The position numbers were made by a program, and so were the translations under genes. A stretch of 64,000 nucleotides of DNA from Marinovum sp048263515 (GTDB lineage Bacteria > Pseudomonadota > Alphaproteobacteria > Rhodobacterales > Rhodobacteraceae): the NCBI RefSeq assembly GCF_048263515.1, contig NZ_JBLXEC010000013.1, forward strand, positions 1 through 64,000. The letters are read 5' to 3'. Below are positions 59,614 to 64,000 of this stretch, in pieces. The notes below the pieces were generated by a model that was not told the origin of the DNA, did not search any database, and worked only from the letters and a program-made list of their open reading frames with translations. Numbering within the stretch: position 1 is the stretch's first letter; every line of letters starts with the position of its first letter.

Positions 59614-59714
59614 CATTCTCCGGTGGAGGGGAATGTGGCTTTCGGGGGAGAGGGGGCTCTGCCCCCGGCCGTTGGCCTCCCCCGAGGGTATTTTTGAACA
59701 GAAGAAGACCGGGG
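59614..59714 (+). repeat. second copy of the 59460 repeat
   Basis: CATTCTCCGGTGGAGG, GGGGGCTCTGCCCCC, GGCCGTTGGCC and GAGGGTATTTTTGAACAGAAGAAGACC follow in the same order and spacing as at 59460-59560. The segment between the two and up to purE (59715-59805) holds nothing else recognisable. Confidence 0.8.
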
Positions 59715-59805
59715 CGGGCGAAAATGCGGCGGCTGCGACCGGTGGGGCCGTTGCCAAAGGGGGCGCTCTGGCTATAGTGCGGCCTTCCTAAAGCGAGGGG
59801 ACGCG

Positions 59806-60294
59806 ATGACAGAGCCGGTAGTGGGCATCATCATGGGCAGCCAGTCGGATTGGCCCACCATGAAGGAAGCGGCGGATGTGCTGGACGAGCTGGGTGTGGC
59901 CTATGAGGCGCGCATCGTTTCGGCGCATCGGACGCCTGACCGGCTTTGGGACTATGGCAAGACCGCAGTGGGCCGGGGCCTGCAGGTGATCATCGCCGGG
60001 GCCGGCGGGGCGGCGCATCTGCCCGGCATGATGGCCTCGAAGACCCGGGTGCCGGTGATCGGCGTGCCGGTGCAGACCCGGGCGCTGTCGGGGGTCGATT
60101 CGCTTTATTCCATTTTGCAGATGCCGCGCGGCTATCCGGTGGCAACCATGGCGATCGGCGCGCCCGGCGCCAAGAACGCCGGGTTGATGGCGGCCGGGAT
60201 CCTGGCGTTGCAGGATGCCGGGCTCGCGGAGCGGCTGGACCAGTGGCGCGCCGATCTCTCGGCCTCGATCCCTGAGGTGCCGGTCGATGAGTGA
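59806..60294 (+). CDS. purE: N5-carboxyaminoimidazole ribonucleotide mutase
   Basis: 162 residues, class I PurE: GIIMGSQSDWPTMKEAADVLDEL, VSAHRTPDRL, and GAGGAAHLPGMMASKT. It converts N5-CAIR to CAIR in purine synthesis. Overlaps purK by eight bases. Confidence 0.97.
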   Translation: MTEPVVGIIMGSQSDWPTMKEAADVLDELGVAYEARIVSAHRTPDRLWDYGKTAVGRGLQVIIAGAGGAAHLPGMMASKTRVPVIGVPVQTRALSGVDSLYSILQMPRGYPVATMAIGAPGAKNAGLMAAGILALQDAGLAERLDQWRADLSASIPEVPVDE

Positions 60295-61357
60295 AGGTCT
60301 GGCGCAGGGGGCGGTGATCGGCATTCTCGGTGGTGGCCAGTTGGGCCGCATGCTGTCGGTGGCGGCAAGCCGGCTGGGGTTTCGCTGCCACATCTTCGAG
60401 CCGGGTGCCAATCCGCCGGCCGGTGACGTTGCCTGGAGGGTAACGACGGCAGGCTATGACGATGCCGAGGCGCTGAAGCGCTTTGCCGAGAGCGTCGACG
60501 TCATCACCTATGAATTCGAGAACATCCCCACCGAGGCGCTCGACATCCTCGAGGCGTTGCGGCCGATCCGTCCGGGGCGCGAGGCGCTGCGGGTGAGCCA
60601 GGACCGGCTGATCGAGAAGGAGTTCCTGTCGGGGCTGGGGCTGACCGTGGCACCTTATGCCGATGTCACCGACGCGGCCTCGCTGGAGGCGGCGCTGGCA
60701 GAGATCGGGGCGCCGGCGATTCTCAAGACCCGGCGGTTCGGCTATGATGGCAAGGGGCAGGCGCGGATCATGGCGCCGGATGATGCCCCGCAGGCGCTGG
60801 CCGACATGGCGGGGGCACCGGCGGTGCTGGAGGGCTTTGTCGACTTCGAGCGCGAGATCTCGGTGATCGCGGCGCGCGGGGTGACCGGAGAGGTCGCCTG
60901 TTTCGATCCGGGCGAGAACGTGCACGAAGGCGGCATCCTGCGCACCACCACGGTGCCAGCCGAGATCCGGCCGATGCTGCAGGCCGATGCGGTGCTGCTG
61001 GCCGGGCGGATCCTCAATGCGCTGGATTACGTGGGCGTAATGGGAGTGGAGCTGTTTGTCACCGGGCGCGGCTTGGTGGTCAACGAGATCGCGCCACGGG
61101 TGCATAACTCGGGGCATTGGACCCAGGCGGGTTGTTCGGTCGACCAGTTCGAGCAGCATATCCGCGCGGTGGCGGGCTGGCCTCTGGGCGACGGTGGGCG
61201 GCATGCCGACGTGGTGATGGAGAACCTGATCGGCGATGACATGGCGAAGGTCGAGGAGATCGCCAAGGAGCGCCACGCCAGCCTGCATCTCTATGGCAAG
61301 GGAGAGGCCCGCCCGGGGCGGAAGATGGGGCATGTGAACCGGGTGAAGACCGGGTAA
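60287..61357 (+). CDS. purK: N5-carboxyaminoimidazole ribonucleotide synthase
   Basis: 356 residues, ATP-grasp type: IGILGGGQLGRMLSVAA, YEFENIPTEAL, ILKTRRFGYDGKGQ, and NEIAPRVHNSGHWT. It makes N5-CAIR for PurE. The start inside purE (MSEGLAQ, 60287) was chosen because the longer frame lies wholly in purE. Confidence 0.96.
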   Translation: MSEGLAQGAVIGILGGGQLGRMLSVAASRLGFRCHIFEPGANPPAGDVAWRVTTAGYDDAEALKRFAESVDVITYEFENIPTEALDILEALRPIRPGREALRVSQDRLIEKEFLSGLGLTVAPYADVTDAASLEAALAEIGAPAILKTRRFGYDGKGQARIMAPDDAPQALADMAGAPAVLEGFVDFEREISVIAARGVTGEVACFDPGENVHEGGILRTTTVPAEIRPMLQADAVLLAGRILNALDYVGVMGVELFVTGRGLVVNEIAPRVHNSGHWTQAGCSVDQFEQHIRAVAGWPLGDGGRHADVVMENLIGDDMAKVEEIAKERHASLHLYGKGEARPGRKMGHVNRVKTG

Positions 61358-61398
61358 ACGCGGTTCTTTAGGCCTGTTGGCTGATGTGAGGGAGATGT

Positions 61399-61425
61399 GC
61401 CCCGGCCGGTTGGTCGGGGCTTTTT
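61399..61425 (+). terminator. terminator of purE-purK
   Basis: GCCCCGGCC and GGTCGGGGC pair (one G-T) around a 4-base loop, followed by TTTTT. Confidence 0.85.
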
Positions 61426-61440
61426 GTGTGTGGCGCGCCC

Positions 61441-61513
61441 CCCCGGGGCTTGATCCGGGGCCTCGGGTTCTGTGCAAGCGTTGGGTTTGAGGTCCCGGAT
61501 CAAGTCCGGGACG
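61441..61513. repeat. palindromic repeat related to the 163-bp array
   Basis: CCCCGGGGCTTGATCCGGGGCC and GGTCCCGGATCAAGTCCGGGAC, the same CTTGATCCGGG core as at 48323-48714, as one inverted pair between purK and the PhnM-like gene. Confidence 0.75.
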
Positions 61514-61545
61514 GCGTCGGGAGGTGGGCCAACCGGGGGGCGCGG

Positions 61546-62691
61546 TCAGGCGGCGGTCAGACGGCGGGCGGTGTCGGCGGCGAGGTAGGTGAAGGTGCCG
61601 CCGGAGAGGGTGGCTTCGACGCGGCGGGTTTCGGCGTCGAGGATGAGCAGATCGGCGCGCAGGCCCGGGGCAAGACTGCCGCGGTCGGTCAGGCCCAGGA
61701 CCTCTGCCGGGCCGGAGGAGATCAGTGCCCAGGCCGCTGCCAGATCGAGCAGGCCGAGATCGACCAGTTCCCAGACCGCGTTGCGCGGGGCCGGGTAGTG
61801 GTAGTCCGAGGCCAGAGCAGCGCAGAGCCCTTCCTCCACCAGCGCGCGGGCCGAGACCTTGCCCTTGTGGCTGGCGCCGCGCACCACGTTCGGCGCGCCA
61901 AGGACCACCGGTTGACCCGACTGATGTGCGGCCAGGGCGGCCTCGCGGGTCTCGGGGAATTCGCTGATCAGCGCGCCGCGCGCCGCCCAGGTTGCGCGGT
62001 CGTCGGGCGTGGCGTCGTCGTGGCTGGCGTAGCGGATACCGCGGGCGGTGAGCGTGGCGCAGAGCGCGTCCAGCGCGGCGGGCACCTCGGCCGAGCGGGC
62101 GTGCAGCGCCTGCATCAGCGCCAGGTGCGCCTCGGGGCTGCGGCCGGATTTCAACGCGGTGCCGGTGAGCCGGGGGATCGAGCGGCAGGCGGCCAGACGA
62201 TCGTGCGGCAGGTGATCGTTGAAGGCGACATAGCGGATGTCATGGCGGGCGATCAGGTCCAGCACCGCCGGGAAATCGTCGATCATGTGGGTCTCGAGCC
62301 GCAGCTGCACCTGCAGGTCGGTGTCGATCTGGGCGCGCATCCGGGCCAGTGCCTCGAGCATCCGCGTGGCGAAATCAGGGCTGCGCAACCCGCCTTCCCA
62401 GGAATAGAATTGCGCCAGAACGGCGGTGGTGATGCCGTTGGCGGCCAGTTCGGCCTCGGCCGAGATCAGCCCGGCGGCGAGGTTGGTCATGGCGCCGCGA
62501 CGCGGCGCCAGGTGACGCTCGAAACCGTCGCCGTGCAGGTCGACGATGCCCGGCAGGATCAGCTTGCCGCTGAGGTCGACCGTGCGCCCGGCGCTCTCGG
62601 TCACGACCCCGTCCGCCACCGAGAGCGGATCGTCGCGCAGCCCCTCTGGCGAGAGCCAGCGGGCGCCGGTGAAGGTCATCTCAATTGGCAT
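61546..62691 (-). CDS. PhnM-like amidohydrolase (HGDGFERH type)
   Basis: 381 residues with the PhnM layout: VDLHGDGFERHLAPRRG, QLRLETHMIDDFP, RYASHDDAT, and ASDYHYPAPRNA. The metal motif differs from the canonical PhnM at 42780 (HGDGFERH against HTDNLERH), so a different phosphonate-related or other substrate is likely. Coupled to the upstream lipase-like gene by overlap. A second ATG four codons in is possible. Confidence 0.82.
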   Translation of the reverse strand: MPIEMTFTGARWLSPEGLRDDPLSVADGVVTESAGRTVDLSGKLILPGIVDLHGDGFERHLAPRRGAMTNLAAGLISAEAELAANGITTAVLAQFYSWEGGLRSPDFATRMLEALARMRAQIDTDLQVQLRLETHMIDDFPAVLDLIARHDIRYVAFNDHLPHDRLAACRSIPRLTGTALKSGRSPEAHLALMQALHARSAEVPAALDALCATLTARGIRYASHDDATPDDRATWAARGALISEFPETREAALAAHQSGQPVVLGAPNVVRGASHKGKVSARALVEEGLCAALASDYHYPAPRNAVWELVDLGLLDLAAAWALISSGPAEVLGLTDRGSLAPGLRADLLILDAETRRVEATLSGGTFTYLAADTARRLTAA

Positions 62692-63427
62692 TGTCGTCCC
62701 CGAAGAGCATGTCGGTCAGGTCCATGTCGGGATCGAAGCGGCCCTCGCGCAGGAACAGCAGGGTCTGCTGCATCACCAGCGGGTTGTTCATCATGAAGGT
62801 ATGGGTCACCGGCAGGGTGATGTGCCAGTCCATGCCTTCGACCTTGGTCGAGGCGACCGAGACCTTGCCGTCATCCGGCCCTTCGATCAGCGACGAGAAA
62901 TAGGGGTTGAGCGAGCGGTTGCCGGCGATCACGCCAAGCTCGGCCTTGATCGGCGGCAGCTGCGGCGGCAGGCTCTCGGGGTCGGTGCCAAGCTGCAGCC
63001 CGGCGGGGCCGTTCATCCAGCGAAAGAGCTCGAGCCCGCCCAGTTCGTCCACCAGCTCGCTGCCGTGGTTGGGCGGGGCCAGCATGACCACGCGGCCCAT
63101 GTTGGGCGGCGTGCCGTGATCGCGCAGCCAGACCCGCAGCAGGATGCCGCCCATCGAATGGGTCACGAAATGCGTGGTCTCCTCGCCGCATTGCGCAAGG
63201 GCGTCGGGCAGGGTCTTGCCGACCAGCGTCTCGACGTCGGCCGAGGTCGAGGGATAGGAGGGCAGGACGGTGCGATAGCCTTCGAGCCGCATCACCTGTT
63301 CCATCACCGTAAAACTGTATTCGCTGCGCGCCAGCCCGTGCAGAAAGATGATGCATTCGGCGCGCGCCGGGGCGGGCTGGCCGAGGCCGGGCAGGAGCAG
63401 AAGGAGGAGGGCGAGGATCTGGCGCAT
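62681..63427 (-). CDS. lipase-like alpha/beta hydrolase, secreted
   Basis: 248 residues. Signal peptide (cut near ARA-ECI), then an alpha/beta-hydrolase core: CIIFLHGLARSEY, nucleophile Ser in THSMGGILLR, GRVVMLAPPNHGSELVD, and a late His in PVTHTFMMNN. A periplasmic or secreted triacylglycerol lipase or esterase is likely. It overlaps the PhnM-like gene, which is unusual company. Confidence 0.87.
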   Translation of the reverse strand: MRQILALLLLLLPGLGQPAPARAECIIFLHGLARSEYSFTVMEQVMRLEGYRTVLPSYPSTSADVETLVGKTLPDALAQCGEETTHFVTHSMGGILLRVWLRDHGTPPNMGRVVMLAPPNHGSELVDELGGLELFRWMNGPAGLQLGTDPESLPPQLPPIKAELGVIAGNRSLNPYFSSLIEGPDDGKVSVASTKVEGMDWHITLPVTHTFMMNNPLVMQQTLLFLREGRFDPDMDLTDMLFGDDNAN

Positions 63428-63466
63428 GGGCTCTGAGATAGGCTGCCGTCGCGACTTGGGAAAGGG

Positions 63467-64000
63467 TTACCTTGCGCGCAACGACAGCGCCACGCCGCCC
63501 AGCACCAGAAGCGCCGAGAGGACGAAGCGCAGGGTCAGCGGCTCGGCGAGGAAGAGCATGCCGCCGGCCATGGCAACGATCGGCACGGTCAGCTGGACCA
63601 CCGCGGCAGTGGCCGCGCGCAGCTGCGGCAGCACCGCGTACCAGAGCGCATAGCCGAGGCCGGAGGTCACCGCGCCGGCGATCACCGCCAGCAGCACGCC
63701 GCGCAGATCGGTGCTGTCGGGCCTTAGGGCAAAGGCCAGGACGCCCAGCGGCACCGACCAGAGGAAGGAAGCCGACATCGTGGCCAGCGGCGCCCCGCGC
63801 CGGCGGCCGATCAGCGAAAAGAGCCCCCAGCCCAGGGCGGCGGCCAGCATCAGCGCGGCACCCCAGGGGTCAGGCCGTTCGGCGCCGGGGCCCATCAGCC
63901 AGGCGAGGCCTGCAAAGGCAATCACCGCGCCGAGGATGCGCAACGGCGACAGCGGCTCGCGTGCCACGACGGCGCCGGCAAACATGGTGATCTGCACCCC
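63467..64000 (-). CDS. EamA-type transporter, N-terminus beyond the window
   Basis: The last 177 or so residues of a drug/metabolite-type permease, with about five helices of the second EamA repeat (LAWLMGP, GLFSLIGRRRGAPLAT, GLGYALWYAVLPQL, VPIVAMAGGMLFLAEPLTLRF). It runs off the right edge, so its start lies outside; the frame is open to the edge. Confidence 0.85.
   Translation of the reverse strand, partial: GVQITMFAGAVVAREPLSPLRILGAVIAFAGLAWLMGPGAERPDPWGAALMLAAALGWGLFSLIGRRRGAPLATMSASFLWSVPLGVLAFALRPDSTDLRGVLLAVIAGAVTSGLGYALWYAVLPQLRAATAAVVQLTVPIVAMAGGMLFLAEPLTLRFVLSALLVLGGVALSLRAR

Overview
The window looks like a chromosomal segment of a marine alphaproteobacterium of the Rhodobacteraceae (Roseobacter group). 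The reasons are the high GC content, ATGA-coupled operons, a SAM/SAH-type riboswitch in front of metK, a full-length bifunctional sat/cysC enzyme, DUF1127/DUF1150/DUF465 small proteins, and a fabB-fabI pair. This is inference from gene content; no search was run.

Layout. 1-930 is the tail of an rRNA operon: 23S 3' end, 5S, initiator tRNA-fMet, a truncated second tRNA-fMet 3' part, and a terminator. 1-12.4 kb is a sugar-catabolic regulon: mutarotase, lactonase, aldo/keto and polyol-type dehydrogenases, a GntR regulator, a three-part sugar ABC transporter, a Zn-dehydrogenase, a UxaA-type dehydratase, an SDR and an FAH-type hydrolase. It fits non-phosphorylating breakdown of L-fucose, possibly also L-galactose. 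An IS5-type element is inserted into the last codons of its final gene. 13.9-18.6 kb holds a PhoX phosphatase, a 227-bp-period tandem repeat, and fabB-fabI. 18.6-29.6 kb is mostly housekeeping: miaB, two envelope proteins sharing a motif, phoH-ybeY-corC-lnt, riboswitch-metK and a free-methionine-sulfoxide-reductase-like GAF protein.

29.6-44.6 kb is a one-carbon/methylamine region. It has a XRE-cupin regulator with a phased operator, two dimethylglycine/sarcosine-dehydrogenase-like flavoproteins flanking a DUF2867 protein and a betaine-homocysteine-methyltransferase-like enzyme, a winged-helix/TPR regulator, a class III aminotransferase, a trimethylamine-dehydrogenase-like flavoprotein with a divergent TetR regulator, a PhnM amidohydrolase and cytochrome c2. 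45.1-48.3 kb holds idi and the Kdo genes kdsD-kdsB-kdsA, followed by a 163-bp-period tandem palindromic repeat.

48.8-64 kb holds RarD, a pseudouridine synthase, a second winged-helix/TPR regulator, Lrp and trxB, and an unusual 691-codon ORF joining a MarR-type DNA-binding module in frame to sat/cysC. These are followed by Hsp20-DUF1150-PhzF, purE-purK, a second PhnM-like amidohydrolase, a lipase-like protein and a truncated EamA transporter. Several dispersed palindromic repeat families recur between genes. The strongest candidates for something new are the regulator-enzyme fusion at 54.4 kb, the phased operator at 29.6 kb, the small motif shared by the two envelope proteins at 22.5-23.5 kb, and the tandem repeats at 15.8 and 48.3 kb.
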